Positions 37,176-44,970 of a DNA stretch of 64,000 bases are shown one piece after another. The stretch is taken from assembly GCF_047946665.1 (NCBI RefSeq), contig NZ_CP172312.1, forward strand, positions 3,782,001 through 3,846,000, read 5' to 3'. Origin of the DNA: Allohahella sp002354735 (GTDB lineage Bacteria > Pseudomonadota > Gammaproteobacteria > Pseudomonadales > Oleiphilaceae). The translations under genes and the position numbers were made by a program. How positions within the stretch are numbered: the first letter of the stretch is position 1; every line of letters starts with the position of its first letter. The notes under the pieces are model-generated. The model was given only the letters and a program-made list of their open reading frames with translations, was not told where the DNA came from and did not search any database.

Positions 37176-37384
37176 AGTGGCCTCTTCCACTGCTGACTGC
37201 GCTCGGATTAGACGCGAAAAACTAGAGGCTGTTTAGCCGGCGTTTCAATAACAGTCGTGCCAGGCCGCTCGCAATAGCACAAGTTAGAAAGATGCCTGCC
37301 ATGATCAGTGCGATCGATGGCGTATTTCCGGCCGCGCGATACTCGAACAATGCATAAACAGCCAATGCAATGAAGAGGGTCGCC
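37160..37384. repeat. Diverged direct repeat, copy A
   Basis: About 225 bases matching 39158-39380 at roughly 85 percent by eye. The unit holds the 3' part of a small membrane-protein gene, its leader and the first codons of a following minus-strand frame. In copy A that frame continues into an Rpn fragment. The toxin-antitoxin pair and gene fragments lie between the two copies. Confidence 0.85.
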
Positions 37385-37440
37385 AATACCATCAGGTGAA
37401 CACTCATCTTCGTTAGAAGGGATTTTTTACTCATGCCCAT
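37222..37440 (-). CDS. Small two-helix membrane protein
   Basis: A 72-residue protein with two hydrophobic helices (about 14-32 and 41-62) and a basic C-terminus (LLKRRLNSL). AGGAC lies before ATG 37440. The function is unknown. A truncated paralogue lies in repeat copy B at 39219-39383. Confidence 0.55.
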   Translation of the reverse strand: MGMSKKSLLTKMSVHLMVLATLFIALAVYALFEYRAAGNTPSIALIMAGIFLTCAIASGLARLLLKRRLNSL

Positions 37441-37500
37441 GTCCTGTTAAATTGCCTGCCAGAGCGAGCGCAACTTCGCCGCGTTGACCTCGCAGATTTC

Positions 37501-37662
37501 TTAGGTCATTCCATATGCAGGGCGAAGTGTGACGGTCGCCCAGTCATCCACTGACGCCCGTCGAGCATCAACAGCCAGCGCTTGTGCGACATCAATTTGC
37601 CAGCGATTATCGTAGAGCGCTTGGCCAGCAGTAGCCAGATCTGAAGGCTCGAAACTTCTCAT
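37501..37662 (-). pseudogene. Truncated XRE-like helix-turn-helix gene
   Basis: The 53-codon frame begins MRSFEPSDLATAGQALYDN and continues RWQIDVAQALAVDARR, which fits the N-terminal part of a small phage-type helix-turn-helix protein (DRWQ..LA.AL.V..R). After ARR the sequence no longer fits, and the recognition helix with its W..G...IP pattern is missing. AAGGG precedes ATG 37662. A frame extension upstream is a low-complexity GAGACT/AAGACA run. Confidence 0.4.
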
Positions 37663-38161
37663 TGAACCCTTTGTCTCAGTCTCTGTCTTAGTCTCCCGTC
37701 TACTTCCCACGCGCATTACTCAGTCAACGAGCTTGCAACACCATCAGAAAAACGCAAACAAATACGGCGGAAATGCTGACCGTGATCAATGCCGGTCCTC
37801 CTTGTACTAGCCGCTGACAACGGGCCAGTTGACTTCAGCGAAGCGCTTCAGTACGGAGAAGGCAACTGGACATTCCAAGCGAACGTCAAGCGCGCCGGAT
37901 GCAGCGCAGGCACTGCTCGACACAGCCGACCGTGCCTTTCCAGGCTACAGCGCGGCCGTTCACGGCCAGGGCTATCTGGATCTGGAATCGGCACTCAAGG
38001 CACTCGCGCCTTGAGTCATTGCAGCCTGCGCTAGTGAGCACAGGCTGCATCCCTCCAGCACTGACCCGAGCTTGGTAAGCCAGACACAAACGCGTTTATT
38101 GTTTCTTTCCATCAAACGTCCACCTATCATGAATCAGCATTCGGTTACAGGAGAAGAAACC
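37663..38161. other. Gene-poor stretch with fragments
   Basis: Apart from the subtilisin-like C-terminal fragment at 37898-38014, I see no gene here. Just before 37716 there is a low-complexity GTCT/CTGT run, and 38041-38161 is the leader of the toxin-antitoxin pair. Confidence 0.4.
37898..38014 (+). pseudogene. C-terminal remnant of a subtilisin-like (S8) protease
   Basis: The last 38 codons of this frame (AAQALLDTADRAFPGY, then AAVHGQGYLDLESALKAL) match the C-terminus of the intact S8 lipoprotein at 47111-48205 (AAQVILDTGNRSFAGY, then HGMGLLDVEAALKAL). No catalytic residues are upstream. It is the debris of a second, related protease gene. Confidence 0.6.
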
Positions 38162-38452
38162 ATGAAACCCTCAGAAGCCCTGTCATCAAACCGTGCTGCA
38201 ATTCGGCAGGTGGTCAACGCTCACCGCGCCTGCAACGCTCGGGTGTTTGGTTCTGTTCTACGCGGGCAAGACACTGACAGCAGCGATCTAGACATCCTTA
38301 TCGACCCAACCCCGGACACCACACTGTTCGACATTGGTGCGATTCGTCACGAACTCGGCAAGCTCCTCGGCGTACCCGTGGACGTACTAACGCCCAACGC
38401 ATTGCCTGACAACTTTCGAGCTACAGTGCTCGCAGAAGCGCAACCAATATGA
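38162..38452 (+). CDS. MntA-type minimal nucleotidyltransferase antitoxin
   Basis: A 96-residue nucleotidyltransferase with the pol-beta motif VFGSVLRGQDTDSSDLDILID, giving the G-S and D-x-D metal-binding residues. In characterised systems the MntA partner inactivates the HepT RNase by adding AMP units to a Tyr. A strong Shine-Dalgarno AGGAG precedes ATG 38162; upstream in-frame ATGs have none. It overlaps the HEPN gene by four bases (ATGA), the usual order for this toxin-antitoxin type. Confidence 0.88.
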   Translation: MKPSEALSSNRAAIRQVVNAHRACNARVFGSVLRGQDTDSSDLDILIDPTPDTTLFDIGAIRHELGKLLGVPVDVLTPNALPDNFRATVLAEAQPI

Positions 38453-38814
38453 CCCGTGACCAACAACGCCTTGACGACTACCTCGCTCATATAATCGAGG
38501 CCATTGATCGCATCGACCGCTACACCGCAGACATGGAAGAAATCGCATTTCTCAACAACCTGCTCGTACAGGATGCAGTAATCCGAAATTTCGAGATCAT
38601 CGGCGAAGCCAGCAACAACATCAACAAGCACTACCCAGACTTTGCCGCTTCTCATCCAGAACTGCCGCTGTCATTCGCCTATCAAATGCGTAACGCCCTA
38701 TCTCACGGCTATTTCAAGGTGGACTTGGGAATAGTCTGGAGAACCATCCAGCGCGATCTTCCGACCTTGCACGCGCATGTCAAGTCCGCAAAATCAACCC
38801 TCAGCGACCAGTAA
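38449..38814 (+). CDS. HepT-like (HEPN, DUF86) RNase toxin
   Basis: A 121-residue HEPN-domain protein, mostly helical. The ribonuclease motif R-x4-H-x-Y is intact in RNALSHGYF near residues 83-91, with the Tyr that MntA modifies in known pairs. NFEIIGEASNNI is the conserved mid-helix. Start by ATGA overlap with the antitoxin gene. Together they form a MntA/HepT toxin-antitoxin module placed between two diverged repeats. Confidence 0.88.
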   Translation: MTRDQQRLDDYLAHIIEAIDRIDRYTADMEEIAFLNNLLVQDAVIRNFEIIGEASNNINKHYPDFAASHPELPLSFAYQMRNALSHGYFKVDLGIVWRTIQRDLPTLHAHVKSAKSTLSDQ

Positions 38815-38906
38815 ACTGGAGACATGGACTACCACCAACTGGCTTAAGGATCGGCAAGTGTTCGCAGGATGTGAGCAGTTGAATCGCGAGCGTACATTCT
38901 CGGACG

Positions 38907-39173
38907 TTACTGCCACAACTTTCCATACCCAGCTTCGATACAAACGATGCACCACGCCGCATAGGGAATTGGTCGCTCGTCATTCATCCAGCGCCTCACA
39001 TTTCGTCCAGACGTATTGATACGTCTCCCGAACTCTTCACCAGACCAATTAGCTCGGCTCATGACAACTCTTAATTCTTGACCTGAGGGACTAGTCCACT
39101 GCCCAGCCGAGAGAAAACAACTGCTCCGTATCTCTGTAGAGCCTACAGCGTTAAAAACTGCTTCGGTTTCCAT
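38907..39173 (-). CDS. Small XRE-like helix-turn-helix protein on a duplicated start
   Basis: An 88-residue frame. Its C-terminal two-thirds (ELRVVMSRANWSGEEFGRRI, then VRRWMNDERPIPYAAW) fit a small helix-turn-helix protein with the RRW...RPIP recognition pattern. The first residues METEAVFN derive from the repeat also seen at 37160-37384, where the same start leads into an Rpn fragment. Translation could begin at that ATG (39173) or at the inner ATG in VVMSRANW. It converges on the HepT gene. Confidence 0.5.
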   Translation of the reverse strand: METEAVFNAVGSTEIRSSCFLSAGQWTSPSGQELRVVMSRANWSGEEFGRRINTSGRNVRRWMNDERPIPYAAWCIVCIEAGYGKLWQ

Positions 39174-39380
39174 AGTGGCCCCTTCCATTGTTGATTGCGC
39201 TCGGATTAGACGCGAAAACTAGAGGCTGTTGAGCCGGCGTTTCAAGAAAAATCGGGCCAGGCCGCTCGCTATAGCACAGGCTACAAAGATGCCTGCCATC
39301 AGCAGTGCGATCGATGGCGTATTTTCGGCGGCGCGATACTCAAGCAATGAGTAAACAGCCAGTCCGATGAAGACGGTCGA
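39158..39380. repeat. Diverged direct repeat, copy B
   Basis: Second copy of the unit at 37160-37384. It ends near 39380 inside the membrane-protein frame, where the match to copy A stops. In this copy the downstream minus-strand frame leads into a helix-turn-helix protein instead of the Rpn fragment. Confidence 0.85.
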
Positions 39381-39383
39381 CAT
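39219..39383 (-). pseudogene. Truncated second copy of the small membrane protein
   Basis: A 54-codon frame, too short for many gene finders. From MSTVFIGLAVYSLLEYRAA to LKRRLNSL it matches residues about 20-72 of the protein at 37222-37440, but the first helix start and the upstream ribosome-binding site are lost at the repeat edge. Confidence 0.55.
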
Positions 39384-39424
39384 GTTGGGAAACGTGAAAA
39401 AAAATTTGCGGCGCTGGTAAACAA

Positions 39425-39443
39425 GGCTAGCTTCAAGCTAGCC
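39425..39443. terminator. Perfect hairpin downstream of the 39454-40281 gene
   Basis: GGCTAGCTT-C-AAGCTAGCC is a perfect palindrome with one central base, 11 bases beyond the stop of the minus-strand gene. No T-run follows in that direction; in it, the sequence continues TTGTTTACC. Confidence 0.45.
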
Positions 39444-39453
39444 ACCTATATGT

Positions 39454-40281
39454 TTAGAGAATGAAGGGGGTCCACTCGTCTGTCGCCGACTCTCTTGCTG
39501 CACCAATACCTGGCGACATTTCGTCCAATGCGTTCAAACTGGCATCAATTCTGGCAGCCTCGCCTAGCGTAATTTCTCTAGATTGTTCAGCTTTGTGATC
39601 TTCTGGCCCACAAAGGAAGCGCCACATTCCTTCATTTTTATCACGCGAAACATACAAGATTGGCGCTTGCTCATCGAGTACGTGGCTACAGACCATACCT
39701 GAAGCGTTTTCTAGATTTGAAGATCTGTAACTGCTGCTGCAGTTTAGCTCTGGAAACTCAAGTGACGACATCGAAACAGAGAACTCTTGCGTGAATTCAT
39801 CATCTCCAAAATAGGACTGCGCGTGCGCACCGACCCATATGATTTTGAATCGCTTAGAGTCACCAATCCGTTCGAAACGTATTTTGTGCTTTGCGACATT
39901 GTCATGACCGAGCACGTATGATTGAAAAGCAAGGTCTTCCCAGTCTTCAACAGTTTCAGGGTTCGGGTCCACCAACAGCTCTAGACCATCTAAAAACTCC
40001 GGGCTGAATTCTGCCGCTTCGCACACTCTGAATCCGCCACCGTGCCACTCGCTCGTAGATATCGTACAAGAATGATAGTTATTCCAGAGCGTTGGCGAAG
40101 CCCAGGCAGATAAATCATCCTCATCCTCGTGAACACGGCGTTCTGAGTAGTATCTCGCGGATTTGAGATGAATACCAAACCAGACATCCCCGTCAGTCTC
40201 TACCGCAGACCATCTGAACCTTTCCACAGGATGGCCTTCTGGCCAAGGATTGCCCGGGAAGTAGATTCTGTCATGTTCCAT
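39454..40281 (-). CDS. Hypothetical protein, C-terminus DUF2185-like
   Basis: A 275-residue soluble protein. ATG 40281 has an ideal AGGAG Shine-Dalgarno. The N-terminal half (YFPGNPWPEGHPVERF, then VWFGIHLKSARYY) is beta-rich and unknown to me. The end (ILYVSRDKNEGMWRFLCG, then ARIDASLNAL) resembles DUF2185-type domains, which often occur near toxin or immunity genes. The low similarity makes this assignment weak. It lies alone between hairpins in the island. Confidence 0.55.
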   Translation of the reverse strand: MEHDRIYFPGNPWPEGHPVERFRWSAVETDGDVWFGIHLKSARYYSERRVHEDEDDLSAWASPTLWNNYHSCTISTSEWHGGGFRVCEAAEFSPEFLDGLELLVDPNPETVEDWEDLAFQSYVLGHDNVAKHKIRFERIGDSKRFKIIWVGAHAQSYFGDDEFTQEFSVSMSSLEFPELNCSSSYRSSNLENASGMVCSHVLDEQAPILYVSRDKNEGMWRFLCGPEDHKAEQSREITLGEAARIDASLNALDEMSPGIGAARESATDEWTPFIL

Positions 40282-40607
40282 ACGTAGCTCCTCATGCCAG
40301 CTAAGCGCTGACCCCAATGCAGGCTGCATTCCTGCGGCTCGTGCATTCTACTCAAGGACTACGTCTGGGGGAAACGCTTGAGTGATGGGTTGGAGCAAGA
40401 CAGGCTGGGCGCGTGTTGTCAGTTTGACGTCGGTGATCTTCAAGAGACGCGAAGAAACCAGTAACCCCCGAAGTTATGGACTTGCTCATAACTCATTTCT
40501 GGAGGCAGTTCTCCTCGTATTCCAATACTGTTGGAAACGCCTTTCATGCTCACACACCGGTCGCTCATGCTCTCAGTGCCGATACCGGTACAGCCCCACT
40601 TGAAACT
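40282..40607. other. Gene-free stretch with palindromes
   Basis: I see no convincing gene. It holds the palindrome at 40316-40330 and the left half of an inverted repeat pair at 40591-40604. Confidence 0.4.
40316..40330. repeat. 15-base palindrome AATGCAGGCTGCATT
   Basis: Perfect seven-base arms about one central base, 34 bases upstream of the 40281 start codon. A related CAGGCTGCAT occurs at 38041-38050. A regulator site or a recombination scar are both possible. Confidence 0.4.
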
Positions 40608-41158
40608 TTAGCTCAGCAGATTGATAGCGCTGTAATAACCCACGGAAAGCGAGACAACGATAAGAAAGGTGAAGATGACAACGAGTAGTAGCCATGCAAT
40701 CCAGCCTTGGCTATTCCAGTTTGATGGCAAGATACGACTGATCCGGTACCTATACGAGATACTAATAGCTGCATAAATGATAATCATAACCACCGAGCAG
40801 GCATAGACTCCGACCTTTGCGAAAATGAAAAGTAGACCGTCTTCTAACCCATTTTCCGAAAAATAATTTCCAGTCAGAATGGCCATAGAAAGGATAAGAG
40901 CGAATAGAACCGTCGCAGCGGCTACCATACTCATCCAATCAGCAAGTAAGCCTCCAATAGGCTCATAAATTTTCGTGAACCCCTTTTCGTGGACAGTTGC
41001 GTGAGCTCCTGGTCCTATACCTTGTTGTTCTTTTCTAAGCTCAGCCTCTTGATTACTCATAACTTTCTCTCGTTATTTTCTTATGCTGAAACTATATAGC
41101 CAGCTACACCGAAACTGTCAGGACCGCGACGGCACCGTTTTCCATTGAAGTGGGGCTG
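40591..41158. repeat. Inverted repeat pair flanking a single gene
   Basis: CAGCCCCACTTGAA at 40591-40604 and its inverse complement (13 of 14 bases) at 41145-41158 enclose the one gene at 40608-41060. The arms could be hairpin halves or ends of a small mobile unit. No transposase is inside. Confidence 0.4.
40608..41060 (-). CDS. Three-helix hypothetical membrane protein
   Basis: A 150-residue protein with an N-terminal polar segment of about 40 residues and three hydrophobic helices (about 45-65, 78-100 and 121-143). A GAGAGAAAG Shine-Dalgarno-like stretch precedes ATG 41060. The region is more AT-rich than the core genes. No family recognised. It is flanked by an inverted repeat pair. Confidence 0.55.
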   Translation of the reverse strand: MSNQEAELRKEQQGIGPGAHATVHEKGFTKIYEPIGGLLADWMSMVAAATVLFALILSMAILTGNYFSENGLEDGLLFIFAKVGVYACSVVMIIIYAAISISYRYRISRILPSNWNSQGWIAWLLLVVIFTFLIVVSLSVGYYSAINLLS

Positions 41159-41285
41159 CCAAAGGAACGAGCTCTCTCTCGGCGCTTGCCGATAGTGGGC
41201 TGCACTACCAAGCAGATCAGAGGGCTCTGCAGTGTGCCCTGAAACGAGTCACTGAAAAATCGTACCAGTAACACAGCTGTCGGAT

Positions 41286-41855
41286 TCAGCTGTCTGCCGG
41301 TGCTGGGGTTGCTTGAGAAGGCACAGCTAACGGAACGGCAACACCAGTAGTCGAAATCGACTTTACCTCAATTGACGAGTCGAAAAGCTTGTTCAGGAGA
41401 TCAAGCATCTGGTTAGTCGAAATCGCTCTGTTGACATGCAGCTGGCACAAACCAAACAGACCAATACTGAGATAAGTGGCGCGTTCAGAATTTGTCCGTA
41501 AGGCCACGATGTCATTTGCCAGTTTGATCGCCAAGGCTTTTTCATCACTGGTGCTATTTGGAGAAAGATCCACGCCCTTTAAAAGGCCCACTAAAGCCTC
41601 ACTGGCATTCAGCTCGCCACCTTGATTGTGAAAGACTTCAGCGCCCTGAACACATCCATAACCATTTTTATCAAGAATTGCTGCGGTATTCTTCGGGCTC
41701 CAGATAAAGATTTTTGACGTTTGATTTCCTGTGTCTTTTTCATAGAAGCCAGCAAATGTCATCATCGGTTTGGTTTCACCAAACCATGTGCCATAGGCAC
41801 TGCAGCCATTGAGCGTTATAAGTAACAGCGTTGAGACGAGTAGTTTAACTTTCAT
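41286..41855 (-). CDS. Putative lipoprotein of unknown function
   Basis: A 189-residue protein with a signal peptide and lipobox LNGC (Cys18), followed by a domain with IFIWSPKNTAAILDKNGYGC and a helix-rich C-terminal half ending in a Pro/Ala tail. ATG 41855 is preceded by GAGG. No family recognised. Codon and base use are AT-richer than the core genes, in line with transfer. Confidence 0.6.
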   Translation of the reverse strand: MKVKLLVSTLLLITLNGCSAYGTWFGETKPMMTFAGFYEKDTGNQTSKIFIWSPKNTAAILDKNGYGCVQGAEVFHNQGGELNASEALVGLLKGVDLSPNSTSDEKALAIKLANDIVALRTNSERATYLSIGLFGLCQLHVNRAISTNQMLDLLNKLFDSSIEVKSISTTGVAVPLAVPSQATPAPADS

Positions 41856-42061
41856 AATTGAGTTGCCTCGTAAATCATGGATAGGGACCGATGAAGCATG
41901 TGCCTAGACCTCATGCGCGACTTCAGGTCTACTCAATTACATCAACCACGCGCTACAAATTCCGGGTAAACGGTATTTGTCAATCAACCATAACAAATTT
42001 TAACCCATTGTAAAAAGCAGTTGTGTCATTAACCAGACAGAGTACGGCCAGCGCGGTTCCC

Positions 42062-43448
42062 GAGGTATGGTGGTTTCTGGTGTATGAGCAGGAGGGAGAG
42101 CGGTGTATCTTGTTGATTGATCTTGGCGGATCACAATCGACAGAGGACACACCGCTTTATGAAGAATACCGTTGTTCAACTCACGGAACCAGAGCCAACT
42201 GACGCACTTCAGGCGATCCTGAAGGAAGGCGCGAGGAAGCTGCTCGAGCAAGCTGTTTCAGCAGAGCTAGCAGAGCTAGCAGAGCTGCTCGAGCAGCACC
42301 GCTCTTTAAAAACTGAGGACAACAGGCAAGCCATCGTGCGCAATGGTTATCTGCCAGAGCGTACGATTCAGACCGGTCTCGGTGATGTGCCAGTCAAGGT
42401 GCCGAAGGTCCGAGACCGCAGCGGCTCAGGCATCAGATTCAACAGCAAGTTGATACCGCCGTATCTGAAGCGCACGAAGAATATTGAAGAGCTACTGCCC
42501 TGGTTATATCTGCGGGGCATCTCGACTGGTGACTTCTCGGAGTCGCTCAAGCACCTATTGGGTAAGGATGCACCTGGACTCTCGGCAGGTACCATCAGTC
42601 GTCTGAAGGCGAGTTGGGAGGATGACCTGAAGGTCTGGCGACAGCGAGATCTGAGCAAGGAGCGATATGTCTACATCTGGGCCGACGGCATACACACCAA
42701 CGTTCGTATGGACGACAAGCTGTGCTTGCTCGTGGTCATTGGCTCTGACGAGACCGGCCGCAAGGAGCTACTGGCGCTGCATGACGGGCATCGCGAGTCG
42801 ACCCAGAGCTGGGAAGAGGTCCTGGTCGACCTTCAACAGCGAGGCCTGAAACAGCAGCCCAAGCTGGCTGTAGGCGACGGGGCCATGGGCTTCTGGGCCG
42901 CTGTCCACAAGCACTGGCCGCAGACAGATCGGCAGCGCTGCTGGGTGCACAAGACCGTGAACGTGCTCGAGAAGCTACCGAAGTCGATGCAACCAAAGGT
43001 GAAGGAGGCGATCCATGATGTCTGGCAGGCAGAGACTCGCGAGAAGGCCTACAAAGCTTTCGACAACTGCATCGCACGCTTCGAGGTGAAGTACCCGAAG
43101 GCCATGAGCTGTCTGCAAAAGGACAAGGCAGAGATGCTGTCCTTTTACGATTATCCAGCTCAGCACTGGCCGCATATCAGGACGACAAATCCTATCGAGT
43201 CTGCCTTCGCTACTGTCAGGCTACGAACGACAAGGTCCAAGAACTGCGGCAGCCGTCTAACGACGCTGACAATGGCCTTCAAGCTGATGGAGTCGGCGCA
43301 GAGTCGCTGAAGAAGATTACGAGGTTACGAATTACTGGCTGCCGTCATCACAGGTGTCAGCTTCAAGGATGGTCTCAAAGAGACCGAACAGCAGGGTCAG
43401 GAACAGGAAGCCGCTTGAACTCCTGTACACCAGATTTGACTATAGCTC
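42062..43448. mobile_element. IS256-family insertion sequence
   Basis: About 1.39 kb. Imperfect terminal inverted repeats of 23 bases can be drawn at 42062-42084 and 43426-43448 (17 matches, strongest in TCTGGTGTA). Between them lies one transposase gene of the IS256 group. I could not find a clear 8-9 base target duplication, so the exact ends are tentative or the flanks have since changed. Confidence 0.8.
42159..43418 (+). pseudogene. IS256-family (Mutator type) transposase with premature TGA
   Basis: DDE transposase with the IS256 features VWADGIHTNVR-like first Asp region (YIWADGIHTNVRMDDKLCL), VGDGAMGFWAAV and the C-terminal TTNPIESAFATVRLRT containing the catalytic Glu. The frame stops at TGA 43308-43310 after ESAQSR; 35 further in-phase codons (RRLRGYELLAAVITG, then FKDGLKETEQQGQEQEAA) run to TGA 43416-43418 and match the usual family C-terminus, where Trp (TGG) is expected at the stop position. 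A single G-to-A change explains it. Near the N-terminus a nine-base unit is repeated, giving AEL three times. Confidence 0.8.
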
Positions 43449-43795
43449 CTCCCTACTGTCTTACTTCTGTTTCTCGCCTCGATATCCAATTACTCGTGGG
43501 GCCAATTGGACCTGGAATGCACGATACAGCACACCACTTCACTGCAAAGTGATGGTGCCCTTACCCCTTCTAAGTGGCAGAGCAATCGAAAAACGCCCAG
43601 TTTGTTGTGAACCGCCGGAGCGGCGAAGTGACAGGTGAACTCTCGAATAGTAATGCCCATGGTCAGCGGGACATGCATAGCATATTAGGCGTTTCAGCGG
43701 TTGTGGCAGGCGTGAAAAGGCACAGCCAAGATCACTGACCGGGAGGCGTGCTAGCTGAAGCTCGCTTTTGCCTGGCGACAGGCGACTCAAGCGCA
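43449..43795. other. Stretch without recognisable gene
   Basis: Between the insertion sequence and the terminator of the next gene I see no gene with a credible start or family. It may hold remnants disrupted by past insertions. Confidence 0.4.
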
Positions 43796-43823
43796 GCAAT
43801 AAAAAGGGGCAGCATGCTGCCCC
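43796..43823 (-). terminator. Rho-independent terminator
   Basis: GGGGCAGCATGCTGCCCC is a perfect palindrome (43806-43823). Read on the minus strand it is followed by TTTTTATTGC, so it terminates the small gene ending at 43832. Confidence 0.8.
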
Positions 43824-43831
43824 TGAAAACG

Positions 43832-44011
43832 TTAGGGTACGCTGGCCACAGCATTCACGCTGATATAGATGCCATAGCCCGTAAACTGCACATCTAGAAA
43901 GTCGTACCGAATACTGGCAACGGTTGCCAGCATTAGTACACCAAATACCATTACAAGTGCACCAAGGACCCTTGTTTTTGGTCGTCGGTCCTTATACAGT
44001 GGAGATGTCAT
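43832..44011 (-). CDS. Small membrane protein
   Basis: A 59-residue protein with one long hydrophobic helix (about 17-36: LGALVMVFGVLMLATVASI) after a basic N-terminus (YKDRRPKTR), and a short polar end. ATG 44011 is preceded by GGAAA; a TTG upstream is in frame. It has its own terminator. Function unknown. Confidence 0.5.
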   Translation of the reverse strand: MTSPLYKDRRPKTRVLGALVMVFGVLMLATVASIRYDFLDVQFTGYGIYISVNAVASVP

Positions 44012-44096
44012 CTTAATTTCCAATTAAAGTTGGTGAATCGTGCCTCGATCAACTTCCGATAGAAACCCCCATTCCTATCGTTGACGCAGCACGCTG

Positions 44097-44128
44097 AGTT
44101 GATTGGCCCTTGTACAGGCCAATCAACT
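44097..44128. other. Lox-like 12-8-12 dyad beside the recombinase gene
   Basis: AGTTGATTGGCC (44097-44108) and GGCCAATCAACT (44117-44128) are perfect inverse copies around an eight-base asymmetric spacer CTTGTACA. This is the geometry of a tyrosine-recombinase core site (two 11-13 base arms and a 6-8 base crossover). It lies 106 bases beyond the stop of the recombinase gene. A transcription terminator is the other explanation, but no T-run follows on the minus strand. An ATGTTAACAT palindrome lies next to it at 44131-44140. Confidence 0.45.
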
Positions 44129-44234
44129 TTATGTTAACATTATAAAGTGTGATGAAAAGCGATTTTAGGCGTTTTCCGCATCATTAATAGTCTTTAACTA
44201 TCAAGCCTTTTCTAAACCCTCCCGCCGATCACTT

Positions 44235-44966
44235 TCAAAACGACATGTAGCGCATAAGATGATTGGTTTCAGTGGCCAGCACTCTTGTATAAATCTCAGT
44301 CTGTTCCAGGCTGGCGTGCCCTAGCCAATCCCGAATGACCGTGAGTGGTTCGCCGTGGAGTACCGCGTTACAGGCAAACGAATGTCTCAAGGTATGCGGA
44401 TGGACCGATATAGGCAGTCGCGCTTTCTCACTGAGCAGCGAGATCCGCTTGCACCCCCACTGTCTCGTGTGCGGCAACAGTCGATCCCCAGGCTTCAAGT
44501 CATGGCCATTGATATACCGTTGCAGTTCTCGCACCAGCGTCATGTCCGTAATCGGTACCCAGCGCTTTCTGATCACATCGCGCTGCAATTTCTTTGGCCG
44601 GCCGCGTGACTTCAAACGGTCGAGCAACACGCCGGAACCCCACTCATCAGTGAGCGTCAGCTGACCTACCGTGACCGCCACCGCTTCAGAGATACGAGCC
44701 CCTGTTTGCCACAGCAGCCTGACGAGGAGGTAATCCTTTGGCGTCAGTGCGACGTCGAGGAGCTGATGCACTTCCGGCAGTAACAGGTACGGCGGCAGGT
44801 CAGATTGTACCTGCAGCGTGATCGGCCGGCGCTCGATGAGATGACCCCAGTTGATCTGCACCCGGTTTGCAAAAACTTCGGCGGAGCTTTCAGCGCCTCG
44901 TACCCCTCCGTTGGAGGCTGACTGCATAGCGGCTGGCAGCTGTGTCGAGTTTTGGTGATGGTGCAT
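44235..44966 (-). CDS. Tyrosine recombinase/integrase
   Basis: A 243-residue site-specific recombinase. The catalytic set is complete: Arg in WQTGARISEAVAV, a Lys-containing beta-hairpin (LKSRGRPKKLQ), HTLRHSFACN with His and Arg, then GHASLEQTEIYTRV with the second His and the nucleophile Tyr. The protein is short because the N-terminal SAM-like core-binding domain is reduced. It is not an integron integrase, as the extra IntI insertion is missing. ATG 44966 follows the pentapeptide gene stop by four bases; starts within that gene are possible. A lox-like dyad lies just downstream. Confidence 0.85.
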   Translation of the reverse strand: MHHHQNSTQLPAAMQSASNGGVRGAESSAEVFANRVQINWGHLIERRPITLQVQSDLPPYLLLPEVHQLLDVALTPKDYLLVRLLWQTGARISEAVAVTVGQLTLTDEWGSGVLLDRLKSRGRPKKLQRDVIRKRWVPITDMTLVRELQRYINGHDLKPGDRLLPHTRQWGCKRISLLSEKARLPISVHPHTLRHSFACNAVLHGEPLTVIRDWLGHASLEQTEIYTRVLATETNHLMRYMSF

Positions 44967-44970
44967 CACA

